64,000 nt of DNA from Chloroflexota bacterium (GTDB lineage: Bacteria; Chloroflexota; Anaerolineae; J036; Brachytrichaceae): contig JAJYKL010000004.1 in the NCBI GenBank assembly GCA_021788625.1, positions 38,273-102,272 of the forward strand, given 5' to 3'. Each line of letters opens with the position of its first letter. Position 1 is the stretch's first letter. Positions 38,979-48,828 of this stretch are shown here, one piece after another. Below the pieces are notes generated by a model, which ran no database searches, was not told the DNA's origin, and saw nothing but the letters and a program-made list of their open reading frames with translations. The translations under genes and the position numbers were made by a program.

Positions 38979-39142
38979 GTGAGTGACTGACCTGTGTGCA
39001 ACGGCGCTTAAGGTGTTGCCGGGTTTGTGAACCACATCGATCTACTTTGGCTACCCATGTAATGGGGCGCATAGAGGCTCGATATTCGCGTGATGTGCCC
39101 GTGTATAACAATTTCATACTGTAGGTTGGGAGGAAAATCTAA

Positions 39143-40075
39143 ATGGAGTATCGGCAACTGGGGAAGTCGGGTGTGCGTGTGTCCGTCATCGGGATGGGCA
39201 CGAACCAGTTTGGTGGGAAGGTCGACCAGCAGGGAGTGAATAGCATCGTCACGACGGCGCTTGATCTGGGTATTAATTTCTTCGATACGGCCGACGGATA
39301 CGCGAAAGGGCGATCGGAAGAAACTTTAGGCGTGGCACTAAAGGGGCACCGTGATCGAGTGGTCATCGCCACGAAAGTGCGAAGCAGGACGGGCGAGGGC
39401 ACCAATGACCAGGGCGCTTCGCGTTACCACATTTTAAATGGCGTGGAAGTCAGTTTGCGCCGCCTGCAGAGTGATCATATTGATCTATACCAGATCCATA
39501 GCTGGGATGAGACAACACCTATTGAGGAGACGCTTCGTACGCTCGATCAGTTGGTGCGCTCGGGCAAAGTGCGCTATATCGGTGCGTCGAACTTCGCAGC
39601 CTGGCAACTGGCCCGTGCCAACCTGCTGGCCGATGTAAACGGTTGGGAACCGTTCGTCAGCATCCAGCCGCACTACCATATGCTGGAACGCGGGATCGAG
39701 AATGAACTGGTTCCCTATTGCAATGTCTACAACGTCGGAATCCTGCCGTACTTCCCACTGGCTGGCGGCTTTCTCACTGGCAAGTATCACCGTGGGGAAG
39801 CTGCGCCAGCTGGTTCGCGCGGTGAGAGCAGCCCGTATGTAAAACGATATATGACCGATGCCAACTATGAGCGGCTCGAGAAACTGGAAGCATGGGCAGT
39901 GGAGCGAGGTCACACGATGGGCGATCTGGCGCATGCGTGGCTGTTGGCTCAGCCACAGGTCAGCTCTGTGATCTCCGGCGCAACCAACACGGAACAGGTG
40001 CGCTCCAACACCAAAGCGGCTGACTGGAAGCTGTCGCGAGAGGAGCATGTACAGGTGAACGCGCTACTGGGGTGA
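39143..40075 (+). CDS. Aldo/keto reductase
   Basis: MEYRQLGKSGVRVSVIGMGTNQFGG, FDTADGYAKGRSEETLGVALKG, DHIDLYQIHSWDETTPIEET. Confidence 0.9.
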   Translation: MEYRQLGKSGVRVSVIGMGTNQFGGKVDQQGVNSIVTTALDLGINFFDTADGYAKGRSEETLGVALKGHRDRVVIATKVRSRTGEGTNDQGASRYHILNGVEVSLRRLQSDHIDLYQIHSWDETTPIEETLRTLDQLVRSGKVRYIGASNFAAWQLARANLLADVNGWEPFVSIQPHYHMLERGIENELVPYCNVYNVGILPYFPLAGGFLTGKYHRGEAAPAGSRGESSPYVKRYMTDANYERLEKLEAWAVERGHTMGDLAHAWLLAQPQVSSVISGATNTEQVRSNTKAADWKLSREEHVQVNALLG

Positions 40076-40159
40076 GATAAACGCCCACCCTGTGGTACCG
40101 AAGTCCTAAGAGGATACAAGGCATCCAGTCAGATGCCTATGTGTCCCTCTACTCAATCT

Positions 40160-41035
40160 TTATAAACGGTAAAATGTGACACCGTTGTCGTGGAGCAGGT
40201 GGTGCAGTTCGTCTTCTGAGCAACCAGACGTCGCCCACAGCAGGGCATCCAGCCATTGTTCATATCGCGCTGCCTGGAAGGCTACCGGCCAGTCTCCACC
40301 GAAGCAGGTGCGTTGGAAGCCAAAACAAGCCAAAACGTGGTCGATATAAGGGCGTAGATCATCACGCGTCCAGTGCTGGTGGTCCGCCTCAGTCACCAGG
40401 CCCGACATCTTGCACCACACATTGGGGAATCCAGCGAGCGTCTTGATCTGCTGTCGCCAGGGATCGAGCACGTGATTCCTGATGTTGGGTTTGCCGATGT
40501 GGTCCAGAATAAACGTCGTGTTTGGACAGCGACGCACCAACTCGATGGTTTGAGTCATCTGGGTGTAATCAATACAGATGTCAAACGTCCAGCCATATTC
40601 TGGCAAAATCTGCACACCACGAACGAAATTGGGTTGCAGGCAGAAATCCGGGTCGGGCTCAAACTGGATGATACGCCGTATGCCTTTGATACGCTTGCCG
40701 ATCTCAGCGAGTGAATCGAGGAAGGCCCGGACGCGTTCACCGTATTCCAGAGGCGCCCATGGCACGATGCCCTTGAGCCGTGGGTCTTCACCGGCGCATG
40801 CAGCGGCCCAGCGCGCTTCCAAAATGGCGTAGGGTGTTTCCACCTCCGTCTGGATGTACACCATGGCTTCGACATTCACACCAGCACTATGCTGGCGATA
40901 CTCAGCCAGGCCATACGTCTTGTTCAGCAAGGCATTGTGGTCCAGCCAAGAAATGCGGAAATGGGCCGGGTTCCAAAGATGTAAATGCGTATCGACGATG
41001 GATGGAGTCCGATCGCGCCGGGTCGTCTGCGTCAT
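40160..41035 (-). CDS. Amidohydrolase-superfamily (lactonase-like, Amidohydro_2) protein
   Basis: SIVDTHLHLWNPAHFRISWLD, NTTFILDHIGKPNIRNHVLDPWRQQIKTLAGFPNVWCKMSGL, ACFGFQRTCFGGDWPV. Confidence 0.88.
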   Translation of the reverse strand: MTQTTRRDRTPSIVDTHLHLWNPAHFRISWLDHNALLNKTYGLAEYRQHSAGVNVEAMVYIQTEVETPYAILEARWAAACAGEDPRLKGIVPWAPLEYGERVRAFLDSLAEIGKRIKGIRRIIQFEPDPDFCLQPNFVRGVQILPEYGWTFDICIDYTQMTQTIELVRRCPNTTFILDHIGKPNIRNHVLDPWRQQIKTLAGFPNVWCKMSGLVTEADHQHWTRDDLRPYIDHVLACFGFQRTCFGGDWPVAFQAARYEQWLDALLWATSGCSEDELHHLLHDNGVTFYRL

Positions 41036-41064
41036 GATAGGGTCTCCTGATGGGCTAATCGAAA

Positions 41065-41090
41065 TGTCAGACTTATAGATAAGTCTGACA
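41065..41090. promoter_or_regulatory. Perfect 26-bp dyad (12-bp arms, 2-nt centre); operator or stem-loop
   Basis: TGTCAGACTTAT-AG-ATAAGTCTGACA read directly, between pgm stop and amidohydrolase start (both minus). Confidence 0.75.
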
Positions 41091-41096
41091 GGTCAC

Positions 41097-42746
41097 TCAG
41101 CTCTCCTTGCCGAGCGCAGCATTCACGATGGCCTCAGCTTCCTGCTGGATGAGATGCAGGTGCTGCTCGCCATTAAAGCTCTCCGCGTATATTTTGTACA
41201 CGTCTTCGGTGCCCGATGGCCTGGCTGCGAACCAGCCGCTTTTAGCAGTTACCTTCAACCCGCCAATGGGCACGTCGTTGCCGGGTGCGCGCGTTAGCTT
41301 GGCGGTGATGGGTTCTCCTGCCAGGTCGCCAGCGGTCACCATCTCGGGGGAAAGACGACCCAGGATGGCTTTCTGTTCGGTCGTAGCGTGTACGTCGATG
41401 CGCTCGTATACCGGCGCACCGAATTGTTGTTCCAATGCCTGATAGTGTTCATCCGGGTCGCGCCCGGTGACGGCTGTAATCTCGGCCGCAAGCAGGTCAA
41501 GAATCAGGCCATCTTTGTCGGTAGTCCAAACGGTGCCGTCTTTACGCTGGAATGAAGCGCCAGCACTCTCTTCACCCCCGAAGCCCAGTGTGCCGTCGAG
41601 CAATCCATTTACGAAATACTTGAACCCGACGGGCACTTCGTAGAGCTTGCACCTCAGGTGCTCTGTGACGCGATCGATCATGGAACTGGACACGAGCGTC
41701 TTGCCAACCATCCGAGTGTTGCCCCAGCCAGAGCGGTTCTGGAACAGGTACCAGATTGCGACAGCCAGATAGTGGTTGGGGTTCATCAAACCGCCACGAT
41801 GTGTGACGATGCCGTGTCGATCGCTATCCGGGTCGTTTCCAAAGGCGATGTCGAACTTGTCTTTGAGAGCGATGAGCCTCGCCATCGCGTACGGTGAGGA
41901 ACAATCCATACGGATCTTGCCATCGTAATCCACTGTCATGAACGAAAAGGTGGGGTCGACTTCACGATTCACGACATCAACCTTCAATTTGTAGCGGTCA
42001 ATGATGGGATCCCAATATGCGACGCTCGAACCACCCAGCGGATCAACGCCTAGATGAAGACCAGCAGCACCGATGGCGTCGAAATTGATGACTGTGCCCA
42101 GATCCTCTACATAAGGCGTGATGTAGTCATAGCGGTGGATCACACCTCCACGTAGAGCGCGGGTAAAGGGCACACGTTGTACCGCCTGTAGCTCACCTGT
42201 CAAGATGGCATTGGCTCGGTCCTGGATCGAAGCCGTGGTACGCGTGTCAGCAGGACCGCCCTCGGGTGGGTTGTACTTGAAACCCCCATCGGCGGGAGGA
42301 TTATGGGATGGAGTGATGACTACCCCATCGGCCAGGCCGGCAGATCGGCCACGATTGTGTGTAAGGATAGCGTGAGAGATGACTGGTGTAGGGGTGTATC
42401 CCAAACCGAATTGGATCATCGTATCCACCCCGTTCGCGGCGAACACCTCAACGGCTGTAGCGAGCGCCGGCTCCGATAAGGCATGCGTATCCATTCCTAA
42501 ATAGAGCGGTCCGTTAATCCCTTGTGACTGGCGGTGCTCGCAAATAGCCTGGCAAATGGCAAGGATGTGATCTTCGTTGAACGAATTCTTGGGTGCAGAA
42601 CCGCGATGGCCGGATGTTCCAAAGTTTACACGTTGACCAGGAATGGTCACATCAGGCTCGCGTGTGTAATATGACGATACGAGACGAGGCACATTAATAA
42701 GAATCTCTCGTGGTGCAGGTTTACCGGCCAGTTCAGAAGTACTCAT
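41097..42746 (-). CDS. pgm: Alpha-D-glucose phosphate-specific phosphoglucomutase
   Basis: [95 protein letters not shown]. Confidence 0.95.
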   Translation of the reverse strand: MSTSELAGKPAPREILINVPRLVSSYYTREPDVTIPGQRVNFGTSGHRGSAPKNSFNEDHILAICQAICEHRQSQGINGPLYLGMDTHALSEPALATAVEVFAANGVDTMIQFGLGYTPTPVISHAILTHNRGRSAGLADGVVITPSHNPPADGGFKYNPPEGGPADTRTTASIQDRANAILTGELQAVQRVPFTRALRGGVIHRYDYITPYVEDLGTVINFDAIGAAGLHLGVDPLGGSSVAYWDPIIDRYKLKVDVVNREVDPTFSFMTVDYDGKIRMDCSSPYAMARLIALKDKFDIAFGNDPDSDRHGIVTHRGGLMNPNHYLAVAIWYLFQNRSGWGNTRMVGKTLVSSSMIDRVTEHLRCKLYEVPVGFKYFVNGLLDGTLGFGGEESAGASFQRKDGTVWTTDKDGLILDLLAAEITAVTGRDPDEHYQALEQQFGAPVYERIDVHATTEQKAILGRLSPEMVTAGDLAGEPITAKLTRAPGNDVPIGGLKVTAKSGWFAARPSGTEDVYKIYAESFNGEQHLHLIQQEAEAIVNAALGKES

Positions 42747-43188
42747 ATCATCTCTCCCCCTTTAACCTTCTCGCATGCGGACCGACCCAAACCTGCTTAT
42801 AGCTCCACAATCCTCGTGTGCCATGGAACTGATGCGAGCAGGTGTCCGGCCTGTACACGTGAACATCAGGTCACTGCCCAACTGCTGCCAATTGGATACT
42901 GACCTAAATGAGTCGAAACATGGGATTTCCAAGCCATCTGTATTATGGCTCACAACAGACGCGCATACGTTTCCATGCCTGCGTGTGCAGTTCGAGCCCG
43001 CCTCAATGAGAGCTGCCTGGGCTGGTGCCTCCTTGGATTCTGAGGTCGATAACAGTCTGAACAGGTCTTTGTCGAGCACTGCCTTTTGCAGTGAACGCTC
43101 ACCGTGCTCGAATCCATGTGCGGCAACACCCGCCATATTCACACTCCTTGTACACTACATATTCATAACTCGCGATAAGGTAATCCAT

Positions 43189-43800
43189 TCAATTAATACC
43201 ATCGAGTCCATTCGGTGGATCAATGCGTTGATGGTGCAGGTTAGGATCGACCATGCTGGCCATTTTATGTTCATCCAGCCATCCGCCGAGGAACATGTTG
43301 ATATTGTGGACCAGCACCGAGGGTGAATGCACCAGCTGCGCGTAGTCGATGTACAACACTGGCATATTTGCCTGAAGAGACAGCCAGTGCTCCACATGTT
43401 GAAGATGGCGCGTAAAAATAGCTTCCATGGCCGCATCGCCAGTTTTGTCATCGTGCTCGCCACGGTGGTTTAGCATGCGACGCTGCGAAGTCAGTATCTC
43501 CTTCAGGCTGCGTTGCATGAACAGGATCCTGTATCGGTACTCAGCCGGCAGCTCAAGGAGCAGAGCTGAAACGATTTTCACGGCTTTTCCTTGCGCAAGG
43601 GGCAACCAGGAGTGATTCGTCTTGAGTTTCTTGACTGGCTCGAATTCGAAGTAACCTCTTGGGTTGTCGTCATCGGCCTGCCGAACATCGTCGACCAGGA
43701 GAGGAAGGCCACCCGCAAAAAGCATGCTCATCATAAGCGATGTACCGGAACGAGGCAGGCCAGACACAACAGTAATGGTGTGTATGTCTTTTTCGATCAT
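43189..43800 (-). CDS. Sulfotransferase-family protein
   Basis: ITVVSGLPRSGTSLMMSMLFAGG (5'-PSB-type P-loop) and downstream YRILFMQRSLKEILTSQRRML. Confidence 0.8.
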   Translation of the reverse strand: MIEKDIHTITVVSGLPRSGTSLMMSMLFAGGLPLLVDDVRQADDDNPRGYFEFEPVKKLKTNHSWLPLAQGKAVKIVSALLLELPAEYRYRILFMQRSLKEILTSQRRMLNHRGEHDDKTGDAAMEAIFTRHLQHVEHWLSLQANMPVLYIDYAQLVHSPSVLVHNINMFLGGWLDEHKMASMVDPNLHHQRIDPPNGLDGIN

Positions 43801-44274
43801 TCATACATCTCCCTCAATACACCACCTCAGCAGAGCAATAGAGCGGGCTAATTATGCTGGAGAAATGCCAGTTATGGTTTGGTTGCAGTGTATTGTCTTT
43901 ATTAACCTTGGCAGTGTAGATGGTTTTGGAGCTATTCATTGCTTAAGGTATAGCATGATACCCCAGTTGATGCGGATTTTTACGGAAAGTAAACATATCT
44001 ACTTTGATGCTATACGTAATTATTTGAAGGTAATCGCAATTCTATATTGATACTGATTTATGTAGAGATCGCAAATATCACATCAATCAGTGCAAATTTA
44101 TGAATATACTCTCATTAATGATATGCTATATAATTGCTATTATAGGTGATTTCTAATTAACATCTATGTACATTCTGCAACCTAATGATTGTCCATTTCT
44201 AAATTTAATGGCCATAACTAATATAGTGTCGTAGTAAAATATAACTAAATAGTGGGCTTACAACTATGTACCAC

Positions 44275-44303
44275 TTGCTTTAGCACAACGCATAGCATAT
44301 AAT
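44275..44303 (+). promoter_or_regulatory. Sigma70-like promoter upstream of EPS glycosyltransferase block
   Basis: TTGCTT (44275-44280), 17-nt spacer, TATAAT (44298-44303) in an AT-rich intergenic region, ~170 nt upstream of GT2 CDS. Confidence 0.5.
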
Positions 44304-44470
44304 CGCCGATGCAGTTAGGTGGGTAGCCAATTACCGCGAAATGAATAATTATTACTTTGGCTACGTGTATTGGGGTTCGTGGTTGAAGGTCGGTGTAGAC
44401 TCTCTTACCCGGCGGAATCGTACTACATCGATCGTGCTTCGTTTGAATAGCTGATGGGAGATTTTGTGTA

Positions 44471-45325
44471 ATGGCAATCAGGATTAATGTTGGAAGCCGA
44501 TTCATCGGCTGGCGCGTGCCCAGAGTTCACACACAGAGTGTGAGAAGCCAACTCGGTTGGAGAGAACCTGCTATAACAGTGGTCATACCAGCACTCAATG
44601 AAGCAAAAAACCTGCCGATCGTTTTACCTCGCATTCCCAAGTGGGTTAGGGAAGTTATTCTGGTCGATGGTTGCTCTACGGATGATACGGTGACGGTGGC
44701 TCGCCGGTTACGCCCAGACATTCGCGTTATCGAGCAGGAAGGTAAGGGGAAGGGCGCGGCGCTGCAAACAGGCTTTAAGGCGGCTACATGCGATATCATC
44801 GTCATGCTGGACGCTGATGGATCCACTGACCCGGCTGAGATTCCCGCCTTCGTCGATGCATTACTGGCCGGGGCCGATTTTGCCAAGGGATCGCGTTTCC
44901 TGAAGGGTGCCGGTACGGCCGATATGCCGCTTTACCGGAAACTGGGTAATTGGGGGTTCGTCGCCATAGTGCGTCTTCTCTTTGGAGGGCACTACAGTGA
45001 CCTGTGCTATGGCTATAACGCGTTCTGGAAGCATGTCATTGCCCAGCTCAATTTGGACGGCAACGGATTCGAGATCGAGACAATGATGAACGTTCGGGCA
45101 CTCAAGGCAGGTTTCAAGGTGACCGAAGTGCCAAGCTTCGAGGATAAACGCCGCTATGGTGAAAGTCGATTGCGCACATTCCCCGACGGATGGCGTGTAT
45201 TGCGGACTATTGTTAACGAGTTTACCCGGCATGACTGGAAGCCATATACCAGGGCCGTACACGATCGACATACGCAGCAGGCGAGTCTTTTTGATTACGT
45301 GGCTGGTGAAAGCCTGAGCGACTAG
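44471..45325 (+). CDS. Glycosyltransferase family 2 (dolichol-P-mannose synthase-like)
   Basis: ITVVIPALNEAKNLPIVLPRI, VDGCSTDDTVTVARRL, DIIVMLDADGSTDPAEIP. Confidence 0.88.
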   Translation: MAIRINVGSRFIGWRVPRVHTQSVRSQLGWREPAITVVIPALNEAKNLPIVLPRIPKWVREVILVDGCSTDDTVTVARRLRPDIRVIEQEGKGKGAALQTGFKAATCDIIVMLDADGSTDPAEIPAFVDALLAGADFAKGSRFLKGAGTADMPLYRKLGNWGFVAIVRLLFGGHYSDLCYGYNAFWKHVIAQLNLDGNGFEIETMMNVRALKAGFKVTEVPSFEDKRRYGESRLRTFPDGWRVLRTIVNEFTRHDWKPYTRAVHDRHTQQASLFDYVAGESLSD

Positions 45326-45430
45326 AATAGAATCGGCTGTTCCAGACACTGAGCTGACTCCGGTGCATTGCTTTGTGGGGTGGTATAAGAGTATTACACC
45401 GATGTTACCGGCACTGTCGTCAAGGCCACC

Positions 45431-46351
45431 TTGAATCCAAGTATTTCTGTCGTAATCTGCACGTACTCCTGCGAGCGCTGGAATGATCTGTGCGCGGCTG
45501 TGACATCTGTTCATAATCAGACGTATCCACCGAACGATGTCGTTGTCGTAATTGATCACAACCTCGATTTGTATAACCGTGCACTTGAAAGTTTGTATGA
45601 CACGCGTGTGATCGAGAACAGCGAAACGCGGGGGTTGTCAGGAGCCCGCAATACGGGTATCAACTCTGTGTCTGGAGAGATTGTTGCCTTCCTCGATGAC
45701 GATGCTGTTGCCACGACCCATTGGCTTGAAAATCTGGTAGCGGTCTACACTAACCCGTCCGTCATTGGCGTGGGAGGTGCAATTGAACCTATGTGGCAGA
45801 CCAGACGTCCCCGATGGTTTCCTCTAGAGTTTGATTGGGTTGTTGGCTGTACCTATACTGGCATGCCTCGCGAACGGGCGTCTGTGCGGAACTTGATCGG
45901 GGCTAATATGTCGTTTCGCCGTGATGTGTTCATCAAATATGGTGGGTTTCGTAATAATATGGGTCGAGTCATGTCCGTACCAACTGGGTGTGAGGAAACG
46001 GAGTTATGCATCCGTATTTGCCAGTACGGGTCAGAACGCCAACTCCTTTATGAACCAAAGGCTCGTATCCTACACCGTGTTCCAGCCAGTCGCGCACGCT
46101 GGTCTTACTTCCAATCACGCTGTTACTTTGAAGGTCTTTCCAAGGCTCAAGTGTCACGCTTGGTCGGTAAGAGAGATGGCTTGGCGTCCGAACGAGCTTA
46201 TACACTCCACACGTTGCCATCTGGCTTTTTGAGAGGAATGTGTGATTTCGTATTGCATGCTGACATAAGCGGCGTTACTCGAGCAGGGGCAATTATGGCA
46301 GGTCTGATACTCACGACAGTAGGTTATTTGAAGGGTTCTCTTTTCGGATAG
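45431..46351 (+). CDS. Glycosyltransferase family 2
   Basis: ISVVICTYSCERWNDL, VVVIDHNLDLYNRAL, GLSGARNTGINSVSGEIVAFLDDDAVATTHWLEN. Confidence 0.88.
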   Translation: MNPSISVVICTYSCERWNDLCAAVTSVHNQTYPPNDVVVVIDHNLDLYNRALESLYDTRVIENSETRGLSGARNTGINSVSGEIVAFLDDDAVATTHWLENLVAVYTNPSVIGVGGAIEPMWQTRRPRWFPLEFDWVVGCTYTGMPRERASVRNLIGANMSFRRDVFIKYGGFRNNMGRVMSVPTGCEETELCIRICQYGSERQLLYEPKARILHRVPASRARWSYFQSRCYFEGLSKAQVSRLVGKRDGLASERAYTLHTLPSGFLRGMCDFVLHADISGVTRAGAIMAGLILTTVGYLKGSLFG

Positions 46352-46402
46352 TGCGTATCTGATCAGAACCATCATCGTTACCAGACGGATTCATTCGTCG
46401 AC

Positions 46403-47605
46403 ATGATAAATACTGCTGTATCGACCGCACAGGTACATACTAATCGAATAGTGTACGCGGCTGGCGAAGCAACAGCCGTCCACCATCGAGGCACCTTGCG
46501 CGTGGTAATGGTCACCCCACGCTATCTCCCGCACATGGGTGGTGTGGAGCACCATGTACATGAAGTGGCACGCCGTATGGCGCAGCTTGGTATTAGCATT
46601 ACTGTATTAACCACTGAGCCAGGGGAGCAGAAATCAATTGTTGATTGCTCCGATGGAGTCACGATTGTTCGAGTACCAGCATGGCCGAAAGGTAAAGACT
46701 ACTATTTTGCCCCAGGTATTTATCGCACTATCAGGAGAGGCGCCTGGGATATTATTCATATTCAGTCCTATCACACACTGGTCGCGCCACTGGCGATGCT
46801 TGCGGCCTTCAGGTCCAGGACTCCCTATGTTGTCACCTTCCATGGAGGTGGGCACACATCGAAACTACGGAACTCATTGCGTCACGCTCAGTGGATATTG
46901 CTACGCCCACTGCTGGCGCGGGCAGATAAACTGATTGCCATTGCCAGGTTCGAAGAGGCTTACTATGGGAAACCTTTGCACCTTCCGCCTGAGCGCTTCG
47001 TGTTGATCCCGAATGGCTCTGATTTACCGGCAGCCTCTATGGCTGCAAGCACGTCAACTGATGCAGGTACCCTGATCGCATCAGTTGGACGGTTGGAGCG
47101 CTATAAAGGGCATCACAAAGTAATAACGGCTATGCCCTATATTCTTAAGGAAAGGCCCGATGCACGGTTGTGGATCGCCGGCACGGGTCCGTATGAACCG
47201 GCGTTGCGTGACCTGGCCAGACGGTTAGGTGTGTCAGAGCAGGTTGAGATACGCTCCATCCCACCGAATCAGCGCGATAGAATGGCCGACGAGTTGTCCA
47301 GGGTGGCGCTGGTCGTTCTGCTCAGCGAGTTTGAAACAAATCCGATTGCAATCCTGGAGGCGCTTGCACTGGGGCGTCCTGCGCTGGTAGCTGATACATC
47401 CGGTATGAGCGAGCTGGCCGCTCAAGGGTATGCACGGGCGATCCCCTTGCACAGCACTGCCCGGCAGATCGCCGACGCCATAGTGAAAGAGCTGGGCCAA
47501 TCGCGCCAACCTGTACATCTGACGCTGCCCAGTTGGGATGATACGGCTTCGCAGCTCCTGGCTCTTTACCAGGATATCAAACGGAGCCACCCGTGCGCAT
47601 CTTAA
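46403..47605 (+). CDS. Glycosyltransferase family 4 (GT-B)
   Basis: RVVMVTPRYLPHMGGVEHHVHEVARRM, IASVGRLERYKGHHKVITAMP, LSEFETNPIAILEALALGRPALVADTSGM. Confidence 0.9.
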   Translation: MINTAVSTAQVHTNRIVYAAGEATAVHHRGTLRVVMVTPRYLPHMGGVEHHVHEVARRMAQLGISITVLTTEPGEQKSIVDCSDGVTIVRVPAWPKGKDYYFAPGIYRTIRRGAWDIIHIQSYHTLVAPLAMLAAFRSRTPYVVTFHGGGHTSKLRNSLRHAQWILLRPLLARADKLIAIARFEEAYYGKPLHLPPERFVLIPNGSDLPAASMAASTSTDAGTLIASVGRLERYKGHHKVITAMPYILKERPDARLWIAGTGPYEPALRDLARRLGVSEQVEIRSIPPNQRDRMADELSRVALVVLLSEFETNPIAILEALALGRPALVADTSGMSELAAQGYARAIPLHSTARQIADAIVKELGQSRQPVHLTLPSWDDTASQLLALYQDIKRSHPCAS

Positions 47606-48828
47606 TGCTCGCTCAGTTCTACGCCCCAGTAATAGGGGGCGAGGAACGAATGGTACAAGACCTGAGCAGGGAGCTGGTAAGTCACGGTCATGAAGTTGCC
47701 GTCGCAACTCTGTGGCAGCAGGGATTCCCATCGTACGAATTGGATCATGGAGTGCGCGTGTATCGCATCCATGGAACGCTACCGCGCCTGAGTTGGTTAT
47801 ATGCCGAAACGGAAAGGCGGCACGCACCACCGTTCCCGGACCCCGAGTTAACGTGGGCGTTGCGTGGAATCATGACCCGCGAGCGACCACAGATCGTGCA
47901 TGCACACAACTGGCTGGTACACTCCTACCTGCCTCTCAAACGATTTTACCGGGCTCCGCTTGTCATGACTTTGCATGATCACAGCCTGATATGCGCTACG
48001 AAGCGTATGATGTATCGCGGCGTGCCCTGTACTGGGCCAGGCATGGCCAAATGCCTGTCTTGTTCACGCACGCACTACGGTGCTGTGAAAGGCAGCGTGA
48101 CGACTGTTGGCAACTGGGTCATGAGTGCTTTCGAGCGTGGGACGGTTGATCGCTTTCTGCCCATCAGCCAGGCAACAGCCACGGCATGTGGTCTGGCTGG
48201 TTCTCACCTGCCCTATGAGGTGGTACCAGATTTCATCCCCAACGACCTGGGTGAGCCAGGTCCGGTTACAGACCCGCGCATAGCGCAATTACCAGCAGAT
48301 GAGTTCATTCTGTTTGCCGGTGATATGTCAGCCGATAAAGGCGCGGACGTGATGTTGCGCGCGTATGCAGGCCTGGACAATGCACCGCCATTAGTCCTGA
48401 TTGCCAAGAGTGAACTGCCCAAACCACCAGAATTACTACGCAATGTGATCATCCTGAACAACTGGCCTCACGATGCCGTGATGGAAGCCTGGCGCCGGTG
48501 TACCTTCGCACTAGTGCCATCGGTCCTGGCGGAGCCATTCGGTCTGGTAGCTATCGAAGCCATGTCTGCAGGCAGAGCTGTGATCGCATCGCGTACTGGC
48601 GGCTTGGCTGACATCGTCGTGGATGGTGAGACAGGCATTCTCGTCACGCCAAATGATTCACTGGATTTACGGCTTGCAATCAAGCGTTTATTAGGCGATC
48701 CAATCCTGCGCAAACGTATGGGTCAGGCTGGAAAGTTAAGGGTAAATCGCTATCGGGCAAGCACGGTGCTTCCACAGGTCGAGAAGGTATACCAGGCCTT
48801 GTTGGAAGCACAGGGGGGTCGCCACTAG
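47593..48828 (+). CDS. Glycosyltransferase family 4 (GT-B)
   Basis: MRILMLAQFYAPVIGGEERMVQDLSRELVSHGHEVAV, PSVLAEPFGLVAIEAMSAGRAVIASRTGGLADIVVDGETGILV; overlaps the preceding gene by 13 nt. Confidence 0.9.
   Translation: MRILMLAQFYAPVIGGEERMVQDLSRELVSHGHEVAVATLWQQGFPSYELDHGVRVYRIHGTLPRLSWLYAETERRHAPPFPDPELTWALRGIMTRERPQIVHAHNWLVHSYLPLKRFYRAPLVMTLHDHSLICATKRMMYRGVPCTGPGMAKCLSCSRTHYGAVKGSVTTVGNWVMSAFERGTVDRFLPISQATATACGLAGSHLPYEVVPDFIPNDLGEPGPVTDPRIAQLPADEFILFAGDMSADKGADVMLRAYAGLDNAPPLVLIAKSELPKPPELLRNVIILNNWPHDAVMEAWRRCTFALVPSVLAEPFGLVAIEAMSAGRAVIASRTGGLADIVVDGETGILVTPNDSLDLRLAIKRLLGDPILRKRMGQAGKLRVNRYRASTVLPQVEKVYQALLEAQGGRH

Noticed and set aside
42762-43326. Opposing ORFs of 126 aa (-) and 183 aa (+) between pgm and the sulfotransferase gene
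   Set aside because: No motifs, atypical composition, mutually antisense; could be non-coding. A frameshift-aware homology search would decide.
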